53,791 bases of DNA, taken from NCBI GenBank assembly GCA_001871195.1, contig MNXA01000030.1, forward strand, positions 1-53,791. The letters are read 5' to 3'. Source of the stretch: Zetaproteobacteria bacterium CG1_02_55_237 (GTDB lineage: Bacteria; Pseudomonadota; Zetaproteobacteria; Mariprofundales; Mariprofundaceae). The first letter of the stretch is position 1. Each line of letters starts with the position of its first letter. Of this stretch, positions 7,302 through 15,424 are shown piece after piece. The translations under genes were made by a program, and so were the position numbers. A model generated the notes under the pieces. The model was not told where the DNA came from. It saw nothing but the letters and a program-made list of their open reading frames with translations, and searched no databases.

Positions 7302-8641
7302 ATCGCTGAGGCCTGATTGGATTTCTGTGCCTGAGCAAGCAGTTCGCGCTGCTTGTCCGAGGTCAGGGTAAATTTAAGAGAGCCGAGAAACAGGGTCAGG
7401 GCTTGCAGGGGCTGGCGCAGATCATGGCTGGCCGAGGCCAGAAAGCGTGATTTATCACGGTTGGCCTGATCGGCTTCCTCCTTGGCCTTGCGCAACTCCT
7501 CCGTGCGGGATCTCACGCGCTTCTCCAGCTCTTCATTGTTTCGGGCCAGGGCATCGTGAATCAATTTCCGTTCGCTGATATCAAACAGCACATTGAGCAG
7601 TGCATCCTCGCCGGAAAATTCAACAGGCTGCATGGAAAGAGCCATGGTGACCTTGCTGCCGTCCCGTTTATGTACCACCACTTCACGATTGGACAAGGAA
7701 CCTTGCCGCGCCACTTCACCCAACAGCGGCGCACTCGATTCAAGGTCCAGCTCCAGCAAGCTGAACAGGCTGTCCGGCGCTGCATCCTGCCACTGGAAGA
7801 AGCGCAGAGCCTCCTGGTTGACGAACAATATCTTCCCGTCTTTTTTACGACTCACCGCCACGGGCAAAGGAATCGATTCGACCAGCAAGTGGAAACGTTT
7901 TTCCTGTTCGGCCAGTGTATGACGTTGATCCTCAATAAGGGCAAAGCTGTGCTGGATTTCCCCCGTCATTGCATTGAAGCCGTCATGCAGGTCGGCGATC
8001 TCTTCATACTCCCCACCCTGTGTTATGCGCAGGTTGTAATCCTGTTCCAGGCCGACCTTACGCATCAGTCCGGCAAGATTCATGATGGGCGAGGCAATCT
8101 GCCGTTGCAGACGCAGGCTGATGAGGTATGCCAGCAACAGGCTAAGTATCATCGCCATCCCAACCACGATGCTGCCCGTGCGCATATTGTCGTACAGCAT
8201 GCGGAGATCAGACTCCACCATGGCTGTGCCGATAACGCTGCCTTTAAGCCGGATCGTCTGGTAGGCCAGCAGGTGCCCATTCTCTTCATAGCTGCCTTCG
8301 GCCCTCAGCACAGGCAGGTCTGCAATCTTGTTGCCGGCATGATAAGAGCTGAACAGGCGGCCATCGGCCGTGAACAGAGCGGTCTGAACGATCTCCGAGT
8401 CATGCTGGAATGTCGCCAGCATTTCCCTGGCCATCACCGGATCGGAAAAACTGATGGCCGGCCTGGCAACCGCAGCCAGCATATCCACATGACTCAACAG
8501 GTGTCGCTGCGATGCCTCTTTGGATGTCGTGGCATTGTGGATCATCCAGATCAATCCCATGCTCAAAACCACACAGCCGGCACCAAGGCCGATGAGCAGC
8601 TGCAGTCTGCGCCGTAAGGAAGATGGTCGCTTAAGCATCAT
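7286..8641 (-). CDS. Hybrid histidine kinase, sensor and DHp part, frameshifted at its end
   Basis: A 451-residue membrane sensor: helix 1 (about 13-33), a periplasmic sensor region of about 120 residues, helix 2 (156-175), HAMP (176-228), PAS (246-357), a coiled coil, and the DHp helix with phospho-acceptor H406 in ASASHDLRQPLQALTLF. The frame then leaves the conserved path after QAQKSNQ and ends 8 residues later. The proper continuation is in another frame (6354-7301). It starts with a 4-base overlap on the YfiR-like gene, so the two are translationally coupled. As assembled, the product lacks the ATP-binding and receiver domains. Confidence 0.85.
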   Translation of the reverse strand: MMLKRPSSLRRRLQLLIGLGAGCVVLSMGLIWMIHNATTSKEASQRHLLSHVDMLAAVARPAISFSDPVMAREMLATFQHDSEIVQTALFTADGRLFSSYHAGNKIADLPVLRAEGSYEENGHLLAYQTIRLKGSVIGTAMVESDLRMLYDNMRTGSIVVGMAMILSLLLAYLISLRLQRQIASPIMNLAGLMRKVGLEQDYNLRITQGGEYEEIADLHDGFNAMTGEIQHSFALIEDQRHTLAEQEKRFHLLVESIPLPVAVSRKKDGKILFVNQEALRFFQWQDAAPDSLFSLLELDLESSAPLLGEVARQGSLSNREVVVHKRDGSKVTMALSMQPVEFSGEDALLNVLFDISERKLIHDALARNNEELEKRVRSRTEELRKAKEEADQANRDKSRFLASASHDLRQPLQALTLFLGSLKFTLTSDKQRELLAQAQKSNQASAICLVP

Positions 8642-9195
8642 GGCTTGATACCAACCACTTCGCCGAGCTGCAGCAGCTGAGAGCTGATGTGTAGATTTGC
8701 TTTGCCCGCAACCGCCATATTGATGCGGAAGGTAAGCCGCCCCTTGCTGCGTTGAAGTTCAATCATGCCGCCCATATCTGCGAAGCCCGGCATGTCGGAG
8801 ATAGTCAGCAAGGGCTTGCCGGACCAGGCCGTCAGCAGCATACGAATCGATGATGCACTCATACTCCCGGCAACAAAGAATACGGCATCGCTATCCTGTG
8901 CGCAGACCATATCCCTACAATAGCTTACCAGCAGCTTGCTTTCCGCCGGGGATTTGGATGCCACTTCATCCAGGGCCGGGCCAAACGGGCTTCTTCCCAG
9001 TACAGCGAGTCGTGTCGCCATATGGGGTGTCGCCGTATGGTCTGCATTCCCCTCCGGCCAATTCGTATAGCGGGTGAAGTTGTAGACATACACAGCCATG
9101 AGCCGTTCCGCACGCGTACTCATGTTCCCATCGTTCGCCCAAGCCATACCAGGGGGAAGAATCAGAAACAGGAAAACCAGCAGAAGCTTACGCAT
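8638..9195 (-). CDS. YfiR-like periplasmic protein (DUF4154)
   Basis: A 185-residue exported protein with a signal peptide (cleavage near AWA-ND, residues 19-21) and the YfiR/DUF4154 pattern: AVYVYNFTRYTNWP near the start, RLAVLGRSPFG, and GKPLLTISDMPGFADMGGMIEL with a final FRINMAVAGKANLHISSQLLQL. In Pseudomonas YfiR is a periplasmic repressor of a signalling enzyme. Here it overlaps the hybrid kinase gene by 4 bases, so it probably modulates the periplasmic sensor domain of that kinase. Two cysteines (CRDMVC) are present, as in YfiR. ATG 9195 is preferred over TTG 9198. Confidence 0.85.
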   Translation of the reverse strand: MRKLLLVFLFLILPPGMAWANDGNMSTRAERLMAVYVYNFTRYTNWPEGNADHTATPHMATRLAVLGRSPFGPALDEVASKSPAESKLLVSYCRDMVCAQDSDAVFFVAGSMSASSIRMLLTAWSGKPLLTISDMPGFADMGGMIELQRSKGRLTFRINMAVAGKANLHISSQLLQLGEVVGIKP

Positions 9196-9424
9196 CAAAT
9201 TTCATGTCAGAACGGTTTCAAGGCTGTGCTGCACTGGCTTGCAGACTCAGAAGAGGCAAGGCAACGCAAAACATGTGTCCCAGACAAGCCCACAACCCCT
9301 CCTTCCTCAACCATTAGGAAAAATAATGCTCGCACAACCATGCGGGAGGTCAAGCCGGCGAAAGTTAAATGCCTTAACTAAAGTCATGAATGCGTTTACA
9401 GTTTGAGCTCATGGATTCGAGCTT

Positions 9425-10036
9425 ATGAAAATCCTGATTGCTGACGATCATGCCCTGTTTCGTAACGGGCTGCGCAGCTTTCTGCTTGGCATAGATCTGG
9501 CAACACTGGCGATTGAGGCAGAAGACCTCGATACTGCACTGGCCTGTCTGGACGAGCATCAGGACATTGACCTTGTTCTGACTGATTTGAGCATGCCCGG
9601 CATGCAGGGGGCACAGGGCGTGTCCTGCCTGGTACAAAAGGCTGCTCCGGCACCGGTTGCCGTGATATCGGCAAGCGAAGAAAGCTGCATGATGCGGGAA
9701 GTGATTGCGGCCGGTGCAGCAGGATGTATCTCGAAAGCTGCAAGCCCTGATGTTCTGCTGCATGCGCTGCATGTGATACTCGCCGGCGGCATTTATCTAC
9801 CCAGTCGTTCCTTGCTTGTCGCCAACGAAGAGTCCGGTGACACCCGGCTCTCTGCACGCCAAATGAGCATTCTAAAGCTGCTCGCCGAGGGCATGTCCAA
9901 CAAGGAGGTCGCCCGTGAACTTGGCGTGACCGAAGGCACGGTTAAACAACATTTGATAGCCATTTATGCATGCCTTGGCGTCAACAGCAGAACCCGGGCG
10001 ATTGTCACTGCGCAAAAGATGGGCCTGCTGGACTAG
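9425..10036 (+). CDS. LuxR/NarL-type response regulator
   Basis: A 203-residue two-domain regulator. The receiver domain has the acidic pair in IADDH (residues 6-8), the phospho-acceptor aspartate in LTDLSMPG (D54 region), a conserved S/T in AVISAS and a lysine in CISKAAS. The C-terminal LuxR helix-turn-helix is LSARQMSILKLLAEGMSNKE with TEGTVKQH as the recognition helix. It is transcribed divergently from the YfiR-like/kinase genes and converges on the TonB receptor gene, overlapping its 3' end by 4 bases. It is the natural output partner of the adjacent hybrid kinase, and the receptor gene is a likely target. Confidence 0.9.
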   Translation: MKILIADDHALFRNGLRSFLLGIDLATLAIEAEDLDTALACLDEHQDIDLVLTDLSMPGMQGAQGVSCLVQKAAPAPVAVISASEESCMMREVIAAGAAGCISKAASPDVLLHALHVILAGGIYLPSRSLLVANEESGDTRLSARQMSILKLLAEGMSNKEVARELGVTEGTVKQHLIAIYACLGVNSRTRAIVTAQKMGLLD

Positions 10037-12081
10037 TTGTAGGTATATGTCGCACTAAGATAGTAACGCTGCTGTATTGAGCTCGCATATCCGATGATAC
10101 TGTCGGTATTGCTCTGATATGAAGCTTGCAGCATATCCTGTCCGACCAGACTGATTTCCAGATTCTCAACCGGACGCCAGCCCAGACGCATATCCAATCG
10201 ATGATAGCCATGAATATCCCCTTCCCGGAACGGGCCGGTAAAATAAAGGTTTGCATCGAACTCAAATCCCCTTACCGGCCCCAGGCCGGCCCCTAGATGA
10301 AATCGATTGGCAGGATCCTGTGCTTTTACCGAGAGTACCGTCCACTTCGTTTCATTATCCTTGACCGGGTAATCATCATAAAGCTGATGCAGGTAGGTGT
10401 ATGATCCTTTCAGCGTCATCCACTCCCACGGCTTGTAACGGAAATTGGCCTCAACGCCATCCGCCTTGCCGTTCAATACATTGGTCAGATATTCAGGAAT
10501 GACCCCTGCAAGCACATAAGGATTGGTTGCGCTGCGATCCTGCCAGGTGTCGAGAACCCCTTTATAGAAAATCCTGAATGTTGTGACCTCCACCAGGCTC
10601 TCCTCAGTTGGCCGCAGGCGGGCGCCCATTTCATATGAGGTAACCCTTTCGCTTTTGGCCCTGCCATCCCCGACCTGTTTTAAAATCTTGCCGCCAGTGG
10701 ATCTCAGGGCCCAACGCAATCCGTTTTCCATATCATTGGGGGTGCGCACCGCCTGGGAGGCAGAAGTCCAGACTGCCCATCTGTCATCCCCGACGATTGC
10801 TCTCACGCTGGGTTGAGACTCCCAACTGGTAAAAGAATTACGCTCTACTTTCACGCCGCCGTTGATGCGCAGTAAATCATCAAGAAAGCGCACCTCATCA
10901 TTGATAAAAAACGATGCCAGATGGGTGGTTCTGTTGGGCAGGGAAAACTGCGGAGTATTATCGTTGCGGGATCGCATGAAACGCACATTGCTGCCCACCG
11001 AAATATCCTGCCCCATCACCCCCGCGAAATCGAACTGCATATCGGCATCGTAGGTGTTCTTCTCCTCACGCATCATCTGCCGGTGTAATTTATACTGATC
11101 GAAAAAAAGCTGCCCCTTGAACAACACACCATGAGCCACCTCCTTTTCCATATGGAATACGAGATTCTTGCCGCTGTAACTATTTTTGTGCGTGTACTCC
11201 GCCAGGTTGTTCACAACCACCGTCGGCATCCAGTACATGGAGGAACCGGCATGCACCTGATAGGCATCGCCATGCAGGCTGATTTTGGTCACGGCATCCG
11301 TACCCCAATCCAGACGAAAGCCCTGCTGATTCACCTGTCTGGAATCCGGCATATCCCTGTTCGGCAGATAGCCCCAACTCGTCTTGTGGCTGACCAGGGG
11401 GGTCAATCCGCCATCACGCGTTTCCTTCATGGCGTAAACCCTGTAGTCCGCATTTCCGATACTTGAACTATAACTGATGTTACCAAAGCCCCTGTCTTCG
11501 GTACCGCCACCACCGCTGATACGCAAGCCGGGTTTTCCTCCCGCCTTTTTGGTCTTGATGTTGATCACGCCATTCACGGCATTGGAACCCCAGATCGCGC
11601 CACCGGGTCCGCGCACAATCTCGATGCGATCAATATCTTCCAGCGGATAATTCTGGGTTACCCACCAGACACCCGAAAAAGTAGTGGTATAGATTGGCCG
11701 ACCGTCCACCATCACCAGCAAAAGATCAGTGAAAAAATCAGTTTGGCCCCGAATGCCGATCTGATATTCGTTCATATTCGATTGCGACACCTGCAAGCCG
11801 GGAGCAAGCCTTAATGCCTCCGGAATGCTTCTTGCGCCGGAGCGCCGAATATCGTCACTGCTGATGACAAACACGGCACCGGCAGTCGACATGTATTTTT
11901 GTTCGCGCTTGGAAAGGGTTGTCACCTTCACATTGACGAGGTCCTCGATCTTCATGGTAAGCAGCTCATCCACAGACATGTGGTCAGCAGCCATAGCTGG
12001 CGCGGCGGCAGCCGCAATGATTAGAAGTATGAATGTGAGTGCGTGCCTCCAGCACAACTCACTGTAGCTAAGCAATGACAT
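10033..12081 (-). CDS. TonB-dependent receptor
   Basis: A 682-residue outer-membrane receptor importing an unknown ligand with energy from TonB. After a signal peptide ending near AMAADH comes a segment typical of receptors found with YfiR proteins (VDELLTMKIEDLVNVKVTTL, a possible TonB box region). It is followed by the plug domain (AGAVFVISSDDIRRSG, IPEALRLAPGLQV, VMVDGRPIY, IDRIEIVRGPGGAIWGSNAV) and a barrel ending in an aromatic-rich strand (YYLSATYTYN). ATG 12081 has GGAGGGG just upstream; the ORF can be opened to TTG 12093. Its neighbours suggest ligand arrival is coupled to the YfiR/kinase/regulator pathway. No siderophore or B12 genes lie near to hint at the substrate. Confidence 0.9.
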   Translation of the reverse strand: MSLLSYSELCWRHALTFILLIIAAAAAPAMAADHMSVDELLTMKIEDLVNVKVTTLSKREQKYMSTAGAVFVISSDDIRRSGARSIPEALRLAPGLQVSQSNMNEYQIGIRGQTDFFTDLLLVMVDGRPIYTTTFSGVWWVTQNYPLEDIDRIEIVRGPGGAIWGSNAVNGVINIKTKKAGGKPGLRISGGGGTEDRGFGNISYSSSIGNADYRVYAMKETRDGGLTPLVSHKTSWGYLPNRDMPDSRQVNQQGFRLDWGTDAVTKISLHGDAYQVHAGSSMYWMPTVVVNNLAEYTHKNSYSGKNLVFHMEKEVAHGVLFKGQLFFDQYKLHRQMMREEKNTYDADMQFDFAGVMGQDISVGSNVRFMRSRNDNTPQFSLPNRTTHLASFFINDEVRFLDDLLRINGGVKVERNSFTSWESQPSVRAIVGDDRWAVWTSASQAVRTPNDMENGLRWALRSTGGKILKQVGDGRAKSERVTSYEMGARLRPTEESLVEVTTFRIFYKGVLDTWQDRSATNPYVLAGVIPEYLTNVLNGKADGVEANFRYKPWEWMTLKGSYTYLHQLYDDYPVKDNETKWTVLSVKAQDPANRFHLGAGLGPVRGFEFDANLYFTGPFREGDIHGYHRLDMRLGWRPVENLEISLVGQDMLQASYQSNTDSIIGYASSIQQRYYLSATYTYN

Positions 12082-12288
12082 CACCCCTCCCAAGAGTGTG
12101 GCAGGACTTTCTGGCTATGGCTTCCTGCTGGAATTCAGATGATGCTCTTGGGTCTATCAAAGAGTGAAACCCCGGATCGCCAGCCGGTTGCAGCATACAA
12201 CATCACAGGCGGCGTTCCAACCAAACATGTCTGTGCCTGCTGCCCCATTGATTTTTAGGCTTGAAAGCAAACCGTCCACCGCCTCACC

Positions 12289-12316
12289 TTGAGATAAAAA
12301 GGGCTGGCGCTAGTCT
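12289..12316 (+). promoter_or_regulatory. Possible sigma-70 promoter for SulP gene
   Basis: TTGAGA and TAGTCT hexamers are separated by 16 bases and lie 30 bases upstream of the start codon. Both are imperfect matches to consensus. The rest of the 264-base region before the gene shows nothing I recognise. Confidence 0.3.
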
Positions 12317-12345
12317 GCATAACCCAAACACGCCTAGGAGTCCGC

Positions 12346-13875
12346 ATGTTCCAGCTTTACTACGATCACGCCGCACGAGCCCGCGATGATGTTCTTTCCG
12401 GCCTGACCGTCGCCTTTGCCCTGGTGCCGGAGGCCGTCGCCTTTGCTTTTGTTGCCGGAGTGAACCCGCTGGTCGGGCTGTACGGGGCCTTCCTGATGGG
12501 CCTGGTCACATCACTCATCGGCGGGCGGCCCGGCATGATTTCCGGTGCCACAGGCGCCACGGCCGTGGTCATGGTCTCGCTGGTCGCCCTGCACGGTGTG
12601 GAATATCTGTTCGCCGCCGTCGTATTGACCGGCCTGCTGCAGGTGGCCTTCGGCGGCCTGAAATTCGGCAAGTACATCCGCATGGTGCCTTATCCGGTGA
12701 TGCTCGGTTTTGTGAATGGCCTAGCCATCGTGATTTTTCTCGCCCAGATGGATCATTTCAAGGTTGAGGGAGCCGATGGCATCATGCACTGGCTCTCCGG
12801 CCCGCCGCTGTTCACTATGCTCGGCTTGGTCTCCCTGACCATGGCAATCATGTATTTCCTGCCAAAATTCACCCGCGCAATACCTGCGGGACTTGCGGCG
12901 ATTATCACCATCAGCCTGATCGTCATCTTTGGTGGCGTGGATACCAAATCGGTGGGCGATATTGCCGACATCAGCGGCGGCTTTCCGGCCTTCCACCTGC
13001 CTGCCGTGCCGCTGAACCTGGAGACCTTGTGGATTGTCCTGCCCTTCGCCGTGATTCTGGCCGGTGTTGGCCTGATCGAATCATTGCTGACCATGAGTGT
13101 GGTCGATGAAATGACCGGCACACGCGGTCAGGGCAACCGCGTATCCATCGGTCAGGGTGTGGCCAACACGGTCAACGGCTTCTTTGGCGGCATGGGCGGC
13201 TGCGCCATGATCGGCCAGACCATGATCAATGTTTCCTCCGGTGGTCTGCGCAATCTTTCCGGTATTGCGGCAGCGCTTTTCCTGCTCATGTTCATCATGT
13301 TCGGCTCCGACCTGATCGCCATGGTGCCGCTGGCCGCCCTCGTCGGTCTGATGTTTATGGTGGTCATCGGCACCTTCGAGTGGGGTAGCTTCAATCTATT
13401 GAACAAGGTGCCGCGCGAGGATTCGTTTGTCGGCATTTTGGTTGCCACCGTTACCGTATTCACCAACCTGGCCACCGCCGTGATTGTCGGCGTGATTGCC
13501 AGTGCACTGATGTTCTCCTGGAAACAGGCGCGCCACATCTATGCCATCCGTGAGGATCAGAAGGATGGCTCGCGCATCTACCGGGTACATGGCCCGCTGT
13601 TTTTTGCCTCGGTGCACCGTTTCGGCGAGTTATTTGATCCGGCCAACGATCCGGATGAGGTGTATATCGACTGCGCCATGTCGCGTATTGCCGATCATTC
13701 CGCTATCGAGGCAATTGATAATCTTGCCGAAAGATACAAACAGGCCGGCAAGCATCTGCATCTGACCCACCTTAGCCGGGAATGCGTGCAACTGCTGACC
13801 ACCGCCGCCGATCTGGTCGAGGTGAATTTCAGCGAAGATCCCAGCTACCATGTCGCCGACGACAAGCTGGCCTGA
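12346..13875 (+). CDS. SulP-family anion transporter with STAS domain
   Basis: A 509-residue inner-membrane transporter of the SulP/SLC26 family. The N-terminal 400 residues are polytopic, with the family motifs VLSGLTVAFALVPEAVAFAF near residues 16-35 and GGMGGCAMIGQTMINVSSGG around 280-300. The last 110 residues form a cytoplasmic STAS domain (IYRVHGPLFFASVHRF). The substrate may be sulfate, bicarbonate or another anion; SulP members with this ALVPEAVAFAF motif include bicarbonate carriers, but no neighbour settles it. A TAGGAG ribosome site precedes ATG 12346. It appears to be a single-gene unit. Confidence 0.88.
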   Translation: MFQLYYDHAARARDDVLSGLTVAFALVPEAVAFAFVAGVNPLVGLYGAFLMGLVTSLIGGRPGMISGATGATAVVMVSLVALHGVEYLFAAVVLTGLLQVAFGGLKFGKYIRMVPYPVMLGFVNGLAIVIFLAQMDHFKVEGADGIMHWLSGPPLFTMLGLVSLTMAIMYFLPKFTRAIPAGLAAIITISLIVIFGGVDTKSVGDIADISGGFPAFHLPAVPLNLETLWIVLPFAVILAGVGLIESLLTMSVVDEMTGTRGQGNRVSIGQGVANTVNGFFGGMGGCAMIGQTMINVSSGGLRNLSGIAAALFLLMFIMFGSDLIAMVPLAALVGLMFMVVIGTFEWGSFNLLNKVPREDSFVGILVATVTVFTNLATAVIVGVIASALMFSWKQARHIYAIREDQKDGSRIYRVHGPLFFASVHRFGELFDPANDPDEVYIDCAMSRIADHSAIEAIDNLAERYKQAGKHLHLTHLSRECVQLLTTAADLVEVNFSEDPSYHVADDKLA

Positions 13876-13961
13876 AGTCGTTCGCAGCATGCCAGTATGG
13901 ATTGCCCCCGGAACCTGCCGCCGATAGCGTACCTGTATGCAGAAAGCGACAGGTGAGAGGA

Positions 13962-14714
13962 ATGACTGACAAGGCAAAATACAGCACGCCGGCGATCCAT
14001 CTGGCCGTGCTCAAGGCCATTACCGAGGCACAACCATCAATCTCCGGTGAGCACCTCGATATCGGCAGTGGCGATGGCAGCCTGATCCGTCTGCTGGGCG
14101 AACATTTCAAACTGCATAGTCGGGCCTGTGATTATACCGATACGCTGATGGAGTTGGCCGGACAAAAGGTCGATGTGGTGAATCTGGATCACGACGCGCT
14201 GCCCTACCCGGATGAAAGCTTTGATCTGATCACCTTTACCGAAGTCATTGAGCATGTGGAAAACCATCGCGCTGTGCTGCGTGACATCCAGCGGGTGCTC
14301 AAACCAGGCGGGCTGCTACTCATTACCACGCCGAACATTCTCAACCTTAAATCTCGGCTGCGTTTTCTTTTCTTCGGCTTCTGGAACCTGTTCGGTCCGC
14401 TGCATGTTTCAGCCAGCGATAAATACAGCACCGGCGGCCATATCAATCTGCTTTCCTATTTCTACCTGTGCCATTCACTGCATGATGCGGGACTGAAACC
14501 GGTGTATTCGGGCATCGATCAGGCCCAGCGTTCATCGCTTCCTGCACTACTGCTGTTATGGCTGCCGATTACCCTGCTTTCCCGCCGGACGCTTAGCCGC
14601 GAGGAACGCAAATACCGCACCGTTGATGCACACAACCGGCCTATCGTGAAAGAGATGAATCGCAGTCGCATGCTGCTTGGTCGAACCATCGTCGTTGCCG
14701 CCAGAAAGGCATAA
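13962..14714 (+). CDS. SAM-dependent class I methyltransferase
   Basis: A 250-residue methyltransferase. Motif I (HLDIGSGDGS, about 28-37) binds S-adenosylmethionine, followed by VDVVNLDHDALPYPDESFDL and the FTEVIEHVENHRAVLRDIQR segment typical of Methyltransf_11 enzymes. The C-terminal half has a hydrophobic stretch (LPALLLLWLPITLLS) and basic residues, so it may touch the membrane. Homologues with this shape act in lipid, quinone or glycan methylation; the substrate is not clear. ATG 13962 follows a GAGAGG ribosome site and lies 87 bases after the SulP stop, so co-transcription is possible. Confidence 0.8.
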   Translation: MTDKAKYSTPAIHLAVLKAITEAQPSISGEHLDIGSGDGSLIRLLGEHFKLHSRACDYTDTLMELAGQKVDVVNLDHDALPYPDESFDLITFTEVIEHVENHRAVLRDIQRVLKPGGLLLITTPNILNLKSRLRFLFFGFWNLFGPLHVSASDKYSTGGHINLLSYFYLCHSLHDAGLKPVYSGIDQAQRSSLPALLLLWLPITLLSRRTLSREERKYRTVDAHNRPIVKEMNRSRMLLGRTIVVAARKA

Positions 14715-14718
14715 GCCA

Positions 14719-14740
14719 GCCCCCTCAGATGGGGCGACTT
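14719..14740 (+). terminator. Weak hairpin after methyltransferase gene
   Basis: A 5-bp stem (gcccc/ggggc) with a 7-base loop and a short gacttta tail, 5 bases past the stop and between two converging genes. It is weak as an intrinsic terminator. Confidence 0.3.
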
Positions 14741-14747
14741 TAAACAA

Positions 14748-15413
14748 TCAGCCGCTGATCCCCTGCTTCTCCACCCATCTGCATTCGTCAAAGATGGGAC
14801 AGAGATGACATTTGGGCTTGCGCGCCGTGCATACATAGCGGCCGTGCAACACCAGCCAGTGGTGTGCATGACGCAGGAACTTTTTCGGAATAGCTGCCAG
14901 CAGCCCCTTCTCGACAGCCAACGGCGTTTTGCCCGGAGCCAGCCCCGTGCGATTGCCCACGCGGAAGATATGCGTATCCACAGCTATCGTCGGCTCACCG
15001 AACAGCACATTAAGCACAACATTGGCGGTTTTGCGGCCCACGCCGGGCAGCTTCTCCAGCGCTTCGCGCTTGTCCGGCACCTCGCCAGCATACTCGCCCA
15101 CTAAAAGCTGGCAGGCTCCGATAATGTTTTTCGCCTTGCTGTTGTACAGGCCGATGCTGGAGATGTATTGCTTCAAGCCGGCCTCTCCCAAATCGAGGAT
15201 GGCCTGCGGCGTATTGGCGATGGGGAATAATTTGGCGGTGGCTTTATTCACACCGACATCGGTGGCCTGCGCCGAGAGAATCACGGCGCACAATAATTCA
15301 AACGGGGTGTGGTATTGCAGCTCGGTGACCGGCTCGGAATCAGCAGCCTGAAGTTTTTCGAAAAGGCGGGTGACATGCGCCCGCGGCATGGGCCTGATAC
15401 TACTTGAGCTCAT
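14748..15413 (-). CDS. nth: Endonuclease III
   Basis: A 221-residue base-excision-repair glycosylase/AP lyase acting on oxidised pyrimidines. The helix-hairpin-helix (LPGVGRKTANVVL) carries the catalytic lysine, and VDTHIFRVGNR carries the catalytic aspartate. The C-terminal 4Fe-4S cluster motif C-x6-C-x2-C-x5-C is complete (C195, C202, C205, C211). Length is close to the E. coli enzyme. It sits 11 bases after the PilP-domain gene in the same direction, so it may be co-transcribed with it. Confidence 0.95.
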   Translation of the reverse strand: MSSSSIRPMPRAHVTRLFEKLQAADSEPVTELQYHTPFELLCAVILSAQATDVGVNKATAKLFPIANTPQAILDLGEAGLKQYISSIGLYNSKAKNIIGACQLLVGEYAGEVPDKREALEKLPGVGRKTANVVLNVLFGEPTIAVDTHIFRVGNRTGLAPGKTPLAVEKGLLAAIPKKFLRHAHHWLVLHGRYVCTARKPKCHLCPIFDECRWVEKQGISG

Positions 15414-15424
15414 GCCTGAAAAAT

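Noticed and set aside
7556-8617. Plus-strand frame of 353 codons
   Set aside because: Shadow of the histidine kinase gene on the other strand, which has clear domains and conserved motifs.
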